This document shows, piece after piece, positions 16,872 through 25,761 of a stretch of DNA of 64,000 nt. The position numbers were made by a program, and so were the translations under genes. The stretch is from Microterricola viridarii. Its GTDB lineage: Bacteria > Actinomycetota > Actinomycetes > Actinomycetales > Microbacteriaceae. Each line of letters begins with the position of its first letter. Position 1 is the stretch's first letter. Location: positions 3,224,001 through 3,288,000 of the forward strand of contig NZ_LT629742.1 in assembly GCF_900104895.1 (NCBI RefSeq), given 5' to 3'. Under the pieces are notes generated by a model. It ran no database searches. It saw only the letters and a program-made list of their open reading frames with translations, and had not been told where the DNA came from.

Positions 16872-17261
16872 CTAGTGCCCGAGCGCCTTGTCGATGCTCA
16901 TCACGAGGATGACGCGGTCGGCGCTGTCGGCCGGCGGCTGCTGGGCGGCGTTGCCGTAGCGCTGCCCAAGGCGCACGTAGAAGGCGCCGCTCGGGTCGTC
17001 GATCACCGCGCTCAGGTGCCCGCGCAGCTCCACGTAGGTGTGCGGGTCGGCCGGGTCGATCACGGCCAGGCTCATCGACGGGTTGTGCTTGAGGTTGCGG
17101 AACTTGCCGCGCTTGTTCGTGTGCGTGAAGTGGATCTCGTCGCCGACGCGCTCGAACCACATCGGGTTCACCTGCACCGTGTTGTCCGGGCGGATCGTGC
17201 CGAGAGCGGCGTAGATCGGCTGTTCGAGCAGGTACTCCAGGTTCGCGGGAATCACAGTCAT
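16872..17261 (-). CDS. PPOX-class probable F420-dependent enzyme
   Basis: A 129-aa split-barrel flavin/deazaflavin-binding protein of the pyridoxamine-oxidase-like class. Motifs: LGTIRPDNTVQVNPMWFE near the start and HTNKRGKFRNLKHNPSMSLAV in the middle, which match F420-dependent PPOX proteins. Start ATG at 17261 (MTVIPANLEYLL). The cofactor F420 is plausible because the window also encodes CofC. The natural substrate is unknown. Confidence 0.85.
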   Translation of the reverse strand: MTVIPANLEYLLEQPIYAALGTIRPDNTVQVNPMWFERVGDEIHFTHTNKRGKFRNLKHNPSMSLAVIDPADPHTYVELRGHLSAVIDDPSGAFYVRLGQRYGNAAQQPPADSADRVILVMSIDKALGH

Positions 17262-17443
17262 ACTGCAGTGAACCACGGATGCCGGCATCCGCACGCCAGG
17301 CGGGCCCCGTGCCCGACCCTTGCCCTGAGCCGGGCCAGCCCGTATTCTTCGAGACGTTGGGCCGACCGTCGGAGGGGCGGGCGCCGCGTTCCCGCTGAGC
17401 GGAGCGGCAGGGCCCACGACACAGCCATCAAGGGGGATCCGCC

Positions 17444-17935
17444 GTGCAGCTCACCGCATCGTCGAAGCGTGCCGCGCTCTGTCTGGGCGTTGCCACGCTC
17501 GGCGTTCTCGGCCTGAGCGGGTGCGCCGGCGAGCCGGCCGCTCCCCCGGCCACCGTCTTCGTGACGGTGGCGCCAACCCCGCCGCCGACGCCCACCGCCA
17601 CGCCGGAGCCCGAGGCGCCTCGGACGGAGCAGCCGGTCGACTCCGCCCCGCCGATCGTCGTGGAGATCGAGCCGAACGCCCCGGCGGCCCCCGTTGTGCC
17701 CGGACCAGCCGTGGACCTCGGGCTGGTCGACGGCGCGATGGGCCCGATCACGGCGGCCGGCGACGGCGCGCTCCTGACCTACACGGTCGTCAGCGGCGAC
17801 GTCTTCTTCGACATCGCGCAGCGCTTCGACCTGCCGCAGCAGCAGCTGCTCAAGATGAACCCGTCGATCCCGTCGCTCGGCACCGAGATCTACATCGGCC
17901 AGGTCATCAACCTCGACTGGACCACCACCCGCTAG
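17444..17935 (+). CDS. LysM-domain lipoprotein
   Basis: A 163-aa lipoprotein starting at GTG 17444 (RBS AAGGGGG). Signal peptide with lipobox LSGC at about residues 25-28, a Pro/Thr/Ala-rich linker, and one C-terminal LysM repeat (YTVVSGDVFFDIAQRFDL ... IYIGQVINLD), which binds peptidoglycan sugars. It is therefore an outside-facing, cell-wall-contacting protein. The last 29 bases overlap the convergent wall-protein gene. Confidence 0.88.
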   Translation: MQLTASSKRAALCLGVATLGVLGLSGCAGEPAAPPATVFVTVAPTPPPTPTATPEPEAPRTEQPVDSAPPIVVEIEPNAPAAPVVPGPAVDLGLVDGAMGPITAAGDGALLTYTVVSGDVFFDIAQRFDLPQQQLLKMNPSIPSLGTEIYIGQVINLDWTTTR

Positions 17936-20900
17936 ACCCCCACGCTGCGGAGGCGGCCCGGGTCCGGATGCGGCGGCGCGTCAGCCACGCCCCGGCGAGC
18001 AGCAGCATGCTGCCGAGCAGCAGCCACGGCGCGGAGTCGACGCCCGTCGATGCCAGGGCGCCGTCCGAGGTGCCGGCCGGGACGGCCGGCGGAACGACCG
18101 GGGGCGCGACCGACGGAACGACCGGCGGCACGACCGGTGGCATAACAGGCGGCACGACCGGCGGCACGACCGGGGTTGTGACCGGGGGTGTGACTGGCGG
18201 CGTGACCGGAGGTGTGACCGGCGGGACGACGGGCGGCTCCGCGACGGTGAAACGCACGATTGTGACAGCGCCCGTGGTCTGGCCGACGAAGGCCAGCAGG
18301 TATGTCCCCGGCGCCAAGCTCGGCAGCACCAGCCCGGCGCGGTTGATCGCACCGTCGGTCACCGGCAGCGTGCCGAGCGGCGTCTGCGGGTCATAGAGGA
18401 ACACGTCCACGAAGCTGTCCGTCGCCTCGCCCCACGGCAACGGGGCGGTGTCCGCACCGCCACCTGGCAGCACCGGCCACCCGTTGTCTCCGGCCTCCCC
18501 CAACAAGTCGTCACCGTCGATCGCGGGCGCGGGGCCCTGCGGCAGCCGGGCGTTCACGAGCAGCGCGACCGCGGTCGAACTCGACGCGGCGAACCCCGTG
18601 TCGGCCGGCGTGAACGCGGCGCGCAGGCTGTGCGACCCGGCACCCAGCGCGCTCGTCGTCACCGAGAAGGTACCAGCGGCCAGGCGGAAGATCCCACCGG
18701 AGAGAGTGCCCCGCCCGAGAGAGGTGTCGCCGTCGAACAGCTCAATGCTGCCGCGCGCGGTGGCCGGGGTGACGGATGCCGTCACGGTCACGCTCGTGCC
18801 GGCGGCGACGGCCGCGGCATCCGGCAGCACCGACAGCGAGACGCTGGTGTGCGCCGCCCAGCGCGCGTGCAGGGTGGTCGGCGCGACGACCGCGTCGGCG
18901 AAGTCCCACGCGCTGCCGCCGCTGGGCGCGGTGAACCACCCGAGGAAGTCGTGCCCGGCCCACTCGGGATCCTGGGGGCGCAGCACGAGCGCACCATGGT
19001 CGAGCGTCTGCGCCGCAACATCGCTGCCGCCGGCGCTCTCGAAATCAACCGGGTAGCTGTTGATGCTCCAGTGCGCGGTCAGGTCCACGGGCCCGGTGAC
19101 CAGCGTGCCGAAGCTCCACGCCGTGTCCGCGCCGGCCGCAAACCATCCGCCGAAGGTGTAGCCGGCACGCACCGGCTCGGCCGGCTCCACGATCGCCGTG
19201 CCGTGATGTGCGGAGCGGGTCTCGATGGCGCTGCCGTCACCCCGGTCCAGCGTCACCGCGTAGCTGTTGAGCGTCCAGTGCGCGGTCAGGTCCACGGGCC
19301 CGGTGACCAGCGTGCCGAAGCTCCACGCCGTGTCCGCGCCGGCCGCGAACCAGCCGCCGAAGGTGTAGCCCGCACGCACCGGCGCGGTCGGCTCCGCGAT
19401 CGCCGTGCCGTGCGTCGCCGAACCAGAGTCGACAGCGCTGCCGTCACCGCGATCAAGGGTCACCGCGTAGCTGTTCGCCGTCCACCGTGCGGTGAGCGTG
19501 ACCGGGCCCGTGACCGCGGTGCCGAAGTTCCAGGCCGTGTCGGAGCCCGCCGCGAACCACCCGTCGAATCGGTGTCCGCTGCGCAGTGGCGCATCGGGCT
19601 CCGCAATCCTCGTGCCGTGAGCGGCCGACGAGACGACGGCCGGACTGCCGGCGCCCCGGTCCATGGTCACCTGGTAGGTGTTCAGTGACCACCGGGCTGT
19701 GAGGGCCACGGGGCCGGTGATCGGCGTACTGAACTCCCACGCGGTGTCTTCGCCCGCCGCGAACCACCCGAGGAAGCCGTGCCCGGTGCGCGTCGGCGTC
19801 GCGGGCGCGGTGGCCCGTGTGCCACCATCGACCCGCTGTGTCTCGATGGGGCTGCCGTCACCTCGATCGAAGGAGACCGTGTGTTGTTCCACCGCATTCC
19901 ACTGCGCGAACCAGGTGCCCGACGCGGTGGCGAGCGCTGTCGAAGCCTCAAGCCGCACGCCGGAGCCGGTGGCGGCCGACATCCAGCCGAGGAAGGCGTG
20001 ACCGTCGCGCGTCGGCGCAGCTGGCACGCCCAGCAGGGCGTCGGCGAGCGTGGGTGCGTAGACCCGGACAGGGGCCGGGGTGGGCGTGCCGCCCTGCGCG
20101 TCGAAGCTGAGCGGGTAGTTGTTTCCCGTGACGGTGCCGCTGAGGGCGCCGAGAATCGTTCCGGCGTTGGCCAGAGACGCCCCAGTGGGGACGGTCAGCC
20201 TGCTGCCGCCCGCAACCACGAGAACACCCGCGTTCGTCAGCGAGCCGGTCAGCGAGTCGCCCGCGTATCGGATCGCCTGGGAATCGTCGTAGCCGGTCGC
20301 CCCGCCACTGACGGTCACCCGCGCGGCCGACCCGATCGTGATGGTGGCCGGCAGCCCCTGGGTGCACACTCCGGTGTCCCAGTTGTACCCCCCGGCGGTT
20401 CCGAGCCCTGGCGAGCATCCGCCCCGCCCCTGTGCGGTGACGATGCCGCCGTCGATCGTGATGACTGGTCCGGGCGCCGGCGCCGTGTCGGCCCCGAAGC
20501 CGGCCCAGCCGCTGCCGATTCCGGCGGAAGTATTGTCGGCTCCAGTCGCTCGCACGGTGCCACCGCGGATCGTCACCGGCGGCGTTGGTGATCCAACGCC
20601 GCCGCCGATGCCCGCGCCACCGGTCGTGCCCCCATAGGCTGTCACGTCGCCGTCGATGATGGTGATCGAGCCGTCCGGGCTCGCAGCGCCGATGTTTCCG
20701 GCACCGATGCCGCTGGCGCGCAGGCCGCCGAACGCGACGACGGTGCCGCCGGTGATCGTGATGACTCCGAGCGTTCCGCCCGGTCGGCCACCGATTCCCG
20801 CAGCTCCCCCTCCGCCGCGGGCATCCAGTATTCCCGGTCCCTCGATGGTCAGCGCGGCCCCCGCCGGCACCCCGATTCCGGGTTGGCCGTCCGTCGAGTA

Positions 20901-21245
20901 TCTATCCCCTGCCCCTTCCACGGTGAGCACGTGCCCGCCGAGGTTGAGCGTGAGCGAGACGCCAACCGGTGCCACGAGCGCCGCGCCGCCCTGGGTGATG
21001 TCACCGCCGAGTCGCACCACGCCACCGGCGGCGAACGCCGCCTCCAGCTCTGCGAAGGTCGTGGGGTCCGCAGCGGCCGAGGCGGAGTCCACGGGGCCAG
21101 CGACCACACCGGCCAGCGCGAGCGCGGACACAAGCGTCGCGCTGAGCACACCGCGCAGAGCCCGGTGTGCGATTCTGCGCGCCCCGCTCGGGGTTGCTGG
21201 GCGGGCAGGCAGAGCGGCGGCGGCGGGGCCACGAGAATCCGACAT
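17907..21245 (-). CDS. Large surface protein with Listeria-Bacteroides repeats and LAxTG-type sorting signal
   Basis: About 1112 aa. Order: signal peptide (to about residue 55), a glycine-rich parallel-beta-helix-like region with repeated GGTV/GIGSG units, six Listeria-Bacteroides (InlB B-type) repeats of about 69 aa with the GYTFGGWFAAGADTAW pattern, an Ig-like domain, a VxPPV proline-rich stalk (coded by 18080-18245), then LASTG, a hydrophobic helix and RRRIRTR. LAxTG is the class E sortase signal of high-GC Gram-positives. Possible starts are 21266 (TTG) and 21245 (ATG); GGGAGG abuts the ATG, so the start is uncertain. The tail after RRR is unusually long and overlaps the LysM gene. Confidence 0.85.
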   Translation of the reverse strand: MSDSRGPAAAALPARPATPSGARRIAHRALRGVLSATLVSALALAGVVAGPVDSASAAADPTTFAELEAAFAAGGVVRLGGDITQGGAALVAPVGVSLTLNLGGHVLTVEGAGDRYSTDGQPGIGVPAGAALTIEGPGILDARGGGGAAGIGGRPGGTLGVITITGGTVVAFGGLRASGIGAGNIGAASPDGSITIIDGDVTAYGGTTGGAGIGGGVGSPTPPVTIRGGTVRATGADNTSAGIGSGWAGFGADTAPAPGPVITIDGGIVTAQGRGGCSPGLGTAGGYNWDTGVCTQGLPATITIGSAARVTVSGGATGYDDSQAIRYAGDSLTGSLTNAGVLVVAGGSRLTVPTGASLANAGTILGALSGTVTGNNYPLSFDAQGGTPTPAPVRVYAPTLADALLGVPAAPTRDGHAFLGWMSAATGSGVRLEASTALATASGTWFAQWNAVEQHTVSFDRGDGSPIETQRVDGGTRATAPATPTRTGHGFLGWFAAGEDTAWEFSTPITGPVALTARWSLNTYQVTMDRGAGSPAVVSSAAHGTRIAEPDAPLRSGHRFDGWFAAGSDTAWNFGTAVTGPVTLTARWTANSYAVTLDRGDGSAVDSGSATHGTAIAEPTAPVRAGYTFGGWFAAGADTAWSFGTLVTGPVDLTAHWTLNSYAVTLDRGDGSAIETRSAHHGTAIVEPAEPVRAGYTFGGWFAAGADTAWSFGTLVTGPVDLTAHWSINSYPVDFESAGGSDVAAQTLDHGALVLRPQDPEWAGHDFLGWFTAPSGGSAWDFADAVVAPTTLHARWAAHTSVSLSVLPDAAAVAAGTSVTVTASVTPATARGSIELFDGDTSLGRGTLSGGIFRLAAGTFSVTTSALGAGSHSLRAAFTPADTGFAASSSTAVALLVNARLPQGPAPAIDGDDLLGEAGDNGWPVLPGGGADTAPLPWGEATDSFVDVFLYDPQTPLGTLPVTDGAINRAGLVLPSLAPGTYLLAFVGQTTGAVTIVRFTVAEPPVVPPVTPPVTPPVTPPVTTPVVPPVVPPVMPPVVPPVVPSVAPPVVPPAVPAGTSDGALASTGVDSAPWLLLGSMLLLAGAWLTRRRIRTRAASAAWGSSGWWSSRG
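19067..19346. repeat. Near-identical internal repeat units in the wall-protein gene
   Basis: 19067-19139 and 19274-19346 are identical over 73 bases, 207 bases (69 codons) apart. They encode the end and middle of the fourth and fifth B-type repeats. The DNA identity exceeds what protein selection would need, pointing to recent duplication or gene conversion. Confidence 0.9.
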
Positions 21246-21334
21246 CCTCCCACGCTGCCAGCCCAACCGGGCCGGGACTATGGGCCTAGGTCGCCACTTG
21301 GCTGTGGCGCGTCATCTCGCCCGGATGCCGCGGC

Positions 21335-22264
21335 TCAGACGAACCTGACCGCGGCCTGCAGCCGGGTGCGCACCTCGAACAGCTCGGTTCCGCCGATGCG
21401 GGCGGCCCCGGGCAGCCCGTCGCGCAGCACGCCGGGCAGGCGGGACTGCGTCACGAGCGCCGTCACGGCGCCGCGCGACTTGCCGAGGATCTCCAGCGAG
21501 CTGGGCGCCGCGTCATCCGGGACGACGATCAACAGCCCGGTGAACTTCACCTTGGCCGCCTTCGAGACCGACTTCGCCCGCACCGCCAGATCGTGCATGG
21601 GCTGTTCACCGTTCAACGCCTCGCCAATCAGCTCGCCGCGCTTGATGCGCACCTCGCCGCCCCAGTCCTCGCTCTGCAGGGCGAAGAGACCGGTCGGGCC
21701 GAGCACGACGTGGTCGAGCTTCGGCGGCAGGGCGGGGCCGGCGGCGCTCGTGGCGATGTCGTGCCAGACCGAGAAGCCGATGCCGAGGGTTGCCACCTGG
21801 CGCGCGGTCACCTCTTCGGCGAGCGCGTTGGCCAGCAGATGGCGGATGTCGCGGGGCGCCGAGCGCACCAGCGCCGGGTCGTACGGGTCGCTCAGGGTGC
21901 GACCGCGGCCGACCCACTCGCGCATGAGCACGAGGTAGCGCTCCCGGCTCCAGCCGCCGGGGTGCCCGTGCGAGCGGGCCGTCGGCCGGGAGTCGCGGCG
22001 AGGGCCGGCGGCCTGCGCCGTCCAGGTGTGGCTCGGGGTGGACCCGGCGCCCGGGCCGCCCCGGTCGTAGCGGGCGCGCGCCTCACTGGTGCCGACCAGC
22101 ACCCAGGCGCGCTGCACGGCGTCGAAGCGCACCGGGTCGCCCCCGGTGTCCGGGTGGGTGGCCCGCAGCATCCGCCGGTAGGCCTTGCGCAGCTCCTCCT
22201 CGTTGACGTTCGAGGCGACGCCCAAAACTTCGTAGGGTGACGCGGAGAGGGGGCTGTCCTGCAT
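21335..22264 (-). CDS. J-domain protein with C-terminal NERD-like domain
   Basis: A 309-aa protein. Residues about 9-70 are a J domain with the HPD triad in RATHPDTGGD, which stimulates DnaK-type ATPases. After a basic Gly/Arg-rich linker, the C-terminal half has the NERD-like pattern (LDHVVLGPTGLFALQSEDW ... VRIKRGELIG ... AKVKFTGLLIVVPD), seen in nuclease-related proteins. No zinc finger and no client-binding domain of classical DnaJ. It lies alone between the wall-protein gene and a divergent small membrane-protein gene. Chaperone recruitment to nucleic acid is a possibility, not shown. Confidence 0.8.
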   Translation of the reverse strand: MQDSPLSASPYEVLGVASNVNEEELRKAYRRMLRATHPDTGGDPVRFDAVQRAWVLVGTSEARARYDRGGPGAGSTPSHTWTAQAAGPRRDSRPTARSHGHPGGWSRERYLVLMREWVGRGRTLSDPYDPALVRSAPRDIRHLLANALAEEVTARQVATLGIGFSVWHDIATSAAGPALPPKLDHVVLGPTGLFALQSEDWGGEVRIKRGELIGEALNGEQPMHDLAVRAKSVSKAAKVKFTGLLIVVPDDAAPSSLEILGKSRGAVTALVTQSRLPGVLRDGLPGAARIGGTELFEVRTRLQAAVRFV

Positions 22265-22446
22265 GGATCACTTTCGGGCGAGATCAGAATGGTCACACTG
22301 AGACTAGCGGCCTCCGCCGAGAGCACGATCAGCGGGCGTCGAAGCCGCTTGCGCGCCCGCCCGGTGCGGCCTACCGTGGCGACAGACGGGCATACGCCGC
22401 GAGCAATCGCGCTGCGCCCGTGCTGCTCTCACCGAAGGAGGCAGAC

Positions 22447-22617
22447 ATGTCCCCACTCCTCATCATCATCGTGGTGATCGCCGTGCTCATGCTTTTCGCC
22501 GGCAGCCTCATCGACGCGATCGGCTGGATGTTCTGGCTCGGGGTCGTGCTCCTCGTGGCCGTGTGGCTCGACTGGCTGCTGCGTGCCCGGGCCGCGCGAC
22601 GCGACAACCACCGCTGA
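22447..22617 (+). CDS. Small membrane protein
   Basis: 56 aa, with an AAGGAGG ribosome binding site 5 bases before the ATG, so it is very probably translated. Two adjacent hydrophobic helices (about residues 3-20 and 27-45) separated by a short IDAIGW turn, and a basic C-terminus RARAARRDNHR that should face the cytoplasm. No family recognised. Divergent from the J-domain gene. Confidence 0.75.
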   Translation: MSPLLIIIVVIAVLMLFAGSLIDAIGWMFWLGVVLLVAVWLDWLLRARAARRDNHR

Positions 22618-22649
22618 GCCGAGCACAGGGGGCGGGCGGATGCCGCGGC

Positions 22650-24260
22650 TCAGGCCTCGGGCGGCAGCAGGATGCCGTCATCCAGCAGCCGGCGCGCGCC
22701 GCCCAGCAGCTCGGCGCGCAGCTCGGCCTCGTCCACCTCGAGCAGCTGGGCGAGGGCGCCGGCGATCGCCCCGACGCTGAGGCTGCCGTCCGAAGCGCCG
22801 ACGAGGGCCGCCAGCGCTGTTCCCGGCGAGATGGTGCGGGCGAAGCCGCCGCCCTGGCGCAGCAGCAGCTCGCTCGGGTCTTCGTTGCCCGGCCAGTAGT
22901 GGCGCTCCTCGGTCACGTCGCCGGAGACGGTGAGGCACGCCTCGGCGAACTCAGCGTCGCTCTGGGCGGCGTGCCAGTCGTGGGCGGCGAGGCAGTTGCC
23001 GAGGTGCACTCCGAGGCCCCACTCGTTGTCGCCGAGCGGGGTGTGCAGGCGCTCGAGGCGGGCCAGCGTCGGGGTTTCGTCGGACAGGCGCAGCAGCACG
23101 TAGCCGAAGCCGACCTGGGTCACGCCGCGGCCGGCGAAGTCGTCGAGCCACGCGCCGAACAGCTGGTCGAACTCGGGGGTGCCGGAGCGGGTGCCGCCGT
23201 CGCGGATCCAGGTCTCCGCGTACCGGGTCGCCGACTGCACCTCGCGCTCCACGATCCAGTAGTCCAGCGCGGGCTCCAGCCAGCCCTGCAACCGGTCGAA
23301 GGCATCCGGGACCGCCGCCGTGTACTCCCAGTTGCCGAGCATCTGCAGCACGCCGCCCGGGGCGAGGTGCGCCGCGGCATCCCGCATCACCGTCTCGACG
23401 AGGGCGTCGCCGACCATGCCGCCGTCGCGGTACTCGTAGCTCGGCACGCCGTCGACCCGCGGCGTGATGACGAACGGCGGGTTGCTGATGATGTGGTCGA
23501 ACCGCTCGCCGGCGACGGGCTCGAACAGGCTGCCCAGCCGGAACTCGACCCCGTCGATCTCGTTGAGCGCGGCGTTGAACGCGGCCAGCTCGAGGGCGCG
23601 CTGCGAAATGTCGGTGGCGACGACGCGGCCGGCGTGCCGGGCGGCGTGCATGGCCTGGATGCCGCAGCCGGTGCCGAGGTCGAGCGCCGAGTCGACGGCG
23701 TTCTGCAGCATCAGAGCCGAGAGCGTGCGGGAGGCCCCGCCGACGCCGAGCACGTGGTCCTCGCCGAGGGGGCCGCCGCGGGCGAGCTCGCCGAGGTCGG
23801 AGGTGATCCACCAGGAGGCGTGGCCGCGGCTGTCGGTGAACTCGTAGGGGCGCAGCTCGAGCAGGGCGCGCAGCGAGCGTTCCGGGGCGATGAGCACAGC
23901 GGATGCCGGCCAGAGCAGGCCGAGCGCGATGGCGCCGTCCGCGCCGAGCTGCGGCAGCGCCGCCTGCACCTCGCTCTCCGGCACGCTGCCGCCGAGCAGG
24001 AACAGCTCGGCGAGTGTGGCGAGGGTGCTCGGCTCCCCGTTCCGGGCGCGGAGCGCGGCGAGCGCGCGCAGCGCGGGGAGGCGTTCGTTGCGACGGAGCG
24101 CGTCGGCGGCATCCGGGCCCCACAGCCCGTCGAGGGCGGCCTGCGTAAAGTGTGCCGCCGACAGGTCGGCCCGGAGCCGAGCGATCGCGGGGAGGTCCAG
24201 TCGGACGGCTGGGCCCGCGGCGGGTGCGGAGTCGGCGGGCGGGTTCAGTTCAACGGCCAT
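22650..24260 (-). CDS. Class I SAM-dependent methyltransferase (PrmC/RlmG-like)
   Basis: A 536-aa protein with an N-terminal helical domain of about 160 residues and a Rossmann methyltransferase core: motif I DLGTGCGIQAMHAARH, acidic ATDISQRALELA, and motif IV NPPF in HIISNPPFVITP. NPPF/NPPY methyltransferases act on nitrogen of bases or glutamine side chains. The C-terminal extension (about 180 residues) is typical of the actinobacterial subfamily. Substrate unknown; rRNA or a protein is likely. Transcribed toward a GC-rich spacer with the same orientation as its neighbours. Confidence 0.85.
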   Translation of the reverse strand: MAVELNPPADSAPAAGPAVRLDLPAIARLRADLSAAHFTQAALDGLWGPDAADALRRNERLPALRALAALRARNGEPSTLATLAELFLLGGSVPESEVQAALPQLGADGAIALGLLWPASAVLIAPERSLRALLELRPYEFTDSRGHASWWITSDLGELARGGPLGEDHVLGVGGASRTLSALMLQNAVDSALDLGTGCGIQAMHAARHAGRVVATDISQRALELAAFNAALNEIDGVEFRLGSLFEPVAGERFDHIISNPPFVITPRVDGVPSYEYRDGGMVGDALVETVMRDAAAHLAPGGVLQMLGNWEYTAAVPDAFDRLQGWLEPALDYWIVEREVQSATRYAETWIRDGGTRSGTPEFDQLFGAWLDDFAGRGVTQVGFGYVLLRLSDETPTLARLERLHTPLGDNEWGLGVHLGNCLAAHDWHAAQSDAEFAEACLTVSGDVTEERHYWPGNEDPSELLLRQGGGFARTISPGTALAALVGASDGSLSVGAIAGALAQLLEVDEAELRAELLGGARRLLDDGILLPPEA

Positions 24261-24307
24261 GCCTCAATTCAACTGCATGCGCGCTGCACCGGCACACCGG
24301 GCACCGG

Positions 24308-24673
24308 TCAGGCCGACGCGCCGACGAGGTAGTCCCGCAGCACCGCGGCGTGGTTCACGAGCGGGTCGCGCGCCCCGTAGACGAGGGTGAGCGTCGGGTT
24401 CGCCGTGGCCAGGCGGCGCAGCTCGGCGACGGCGGCGACCGCCGCCGGCGCGCTCTCGAGCTCCGCCCGGTAGCGGGCAGCGAACTCGTCCAGCCTGGCC
24501 GGGTCGTGCCCCCACCAGGTGCGCAGGGCGGGGCTCGGCGCGGCATCCTTCAGCCAGAGGTCGAGGGCGGCGCGCTCCCGGCTCACCCCGCGCGGCCAGA
24601 GCCGATCCACCAGCACCCGGAACCCGTCGCCGGGCTCGGCATCCGCGTAGGCGCGCTTGATCTGAACAGCCAT
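24308..24673 (-). CDS. DUF488-family protein
   Basis: A 121-aa DUF488 protein, recognised by the [20 protein letters not shown] start, the LWPRGVSRE motif, [11 protein letters not shown] and [14 protein letters not shown]. Soluble, function unknown in the family. It is 47 bases downstream of the methyltransferase start and divergent from the phosphoesterase gene. Confidence 0.88.
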   Translation of the reverse strand: MAVQIKRAYADAEPGDGFRVLVDRLWPRGVSRERAALDLWLKDAAPSPALRTWWGHDPARLDEFAARYRAELESAPAAVAAVAELRRLATANPTLTLVYGARDPLVNHAAVLRDYLVGASA

Positions 24674-24809
24674 AGTTCATGCTCGCAGCTTGCGGGCGGA
24701 AAGCAAGACGCGCCGGGATTTCGCAGTCGGCATCCGGATTCGTCTGCTGGAATGTGTGCATCGTGAGGGTGCGCGTTGCGGAGGGCATCCTGATGAACAA
24801 AGGATTGGT

Positions 24810-25748
24810 GTGAACACACGCACGGCCGAGTACCCGCGGCCTCATCACTTCCTGCTCCACCTGAGCGACACCCACCTGCTCGCCGCCGACGGCAAGCTCT
24901 ACGACCGGGTCGACAGCACCGCCCTGCTGCGGCGGCTCTTCGACGAGGTCGAAGCGTCGGGCGGGCGGCCGGAGGCGATCGTCTTCACCGGCGACCTCGC
25001 CGACAAGGGCCAGCCGGACGCCTACCGGCGACTGCGCGAGATCGTCGAACCGGTCGCCGCGCGGCTCGGCGCCCGCGTCATCTGGGTGATGGGCAACCAC
25101 GACGACCGCGGGGCGTTCCGCCGCGAGCTGCTCGGCGAGGACCCGTCGACGATGCCGGTCGACGCCGTGCATGACCTGAACGGGCTGCGGCTGATCACCC
25201 TCGACTCCACCGTGCCCGGCCACCACTTCGGCGCGGTCACCACCGCCCAGCTGGACTGGCTCGCCCGGGAGCTGGCCATGCCGGCGCCGCACGGCACCAT
25301 CCTGGCGATGCACCACCCGCCGATCCCGAGCGTGCTCGACCTCGCCGTCGCGGTCGAGCTGCGCGAGCAGGCCCCACTGGCCGCGGTGCTCCGCGGCAGC
25401 GATGTGCGCAGCATCATCGCCGGGCACCTGCACTACTCCTCGACGGCGACCTTCGCCGGGATCCCGGTGTCTGTGGCGTCCGCCACGTGCTACACCCAAG
25501 ACCTCAACGTGCCGGTCGGCGGCACCCGCGGGCGCGACGGCGCTCAGGCGTACAACCTCGTGCATGTCTACCCCGAGACCGTGCTGCACTCGGTGGTGCC
25601 GGTCGGCGTCTCCGCGCCGCTCAGTGCCGCACCGCTGAGTTACGTCGACGCGGCTGAGACGGCGCGCCTGCTGGCGGCCGACGGCATCCGCATCGCCCCG
25701 TCGACGGTGCCCGGGCCGCCGACGAGACCGACCACCGTCCTGGCCTAG
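24810..25748 (+). CDS. CpdA/GpdQ-like metallophosphoesterase
   Basis: A 312-aa calcineurin-fold phosphodiesterase. All metal-binding motifs are visible in order: [26 protein letters not shown] and GHLHYSS. Members hydrolyse cyclic nucleotides or glycerophosphodiesters. I placed the start at GTG 24810 ([13 protein letters not shown]) with AAAGGA in front; the frame upstream is open but overlaps the divergent promoter region. Cytoplasmic, no signal peptide. Confidence 0.9.
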   Translation: MNTRTAEYPRPHHFLLHLSDTHLLAADGKLYDRVDSTALLRRLFDEVEASGGRPEAIVFTGDLADKGQPDAYRRLREIVEPVAARLGARVIWVMGNHDDRGAFRRELLGEDPSTMPVDAVHDLNGLRLITLDSTVPGHHFGAVTTAQLDWLARELAMPAPHGTILAMHHPPIPSVLDLAVAVELREQAPLAAVLRGSDVRSIIAGHLHYSSTATFAGIPVSVASATCYTQDLNVPVGGTRGRDGAQAYNLVHVYPETVLHSVVPVGVSAPLSAAPLSYVDAAETARLLAADGIRIAPSTVPGPPTRPTTVLA

Positions 25749-25761
25749 GGCGGGCGCGCGG

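Noticed and set aside
12588-17516. A 1642-codon open frame on the plus strand
   Set aside because: It is the antisense shadow of the nuclease-helicase gene, a usual effect of very high GC. The minus frame has intact helicase and nuclease motifs; the plus frame has none.
18080-18245. GC-rich direct repeats as a regulatory or recombination site
   Set aside because: They encode the VxPPV proline-rich stalk of the wall protein in frame, so coding explains them.
13164-22264. Defence island around the nuclease-helicase and J-domain/NERD genes
   Set aside because: Between them lie wall and housekeeping genes with different orientations; no restriction, toxin or cas genes were seen.
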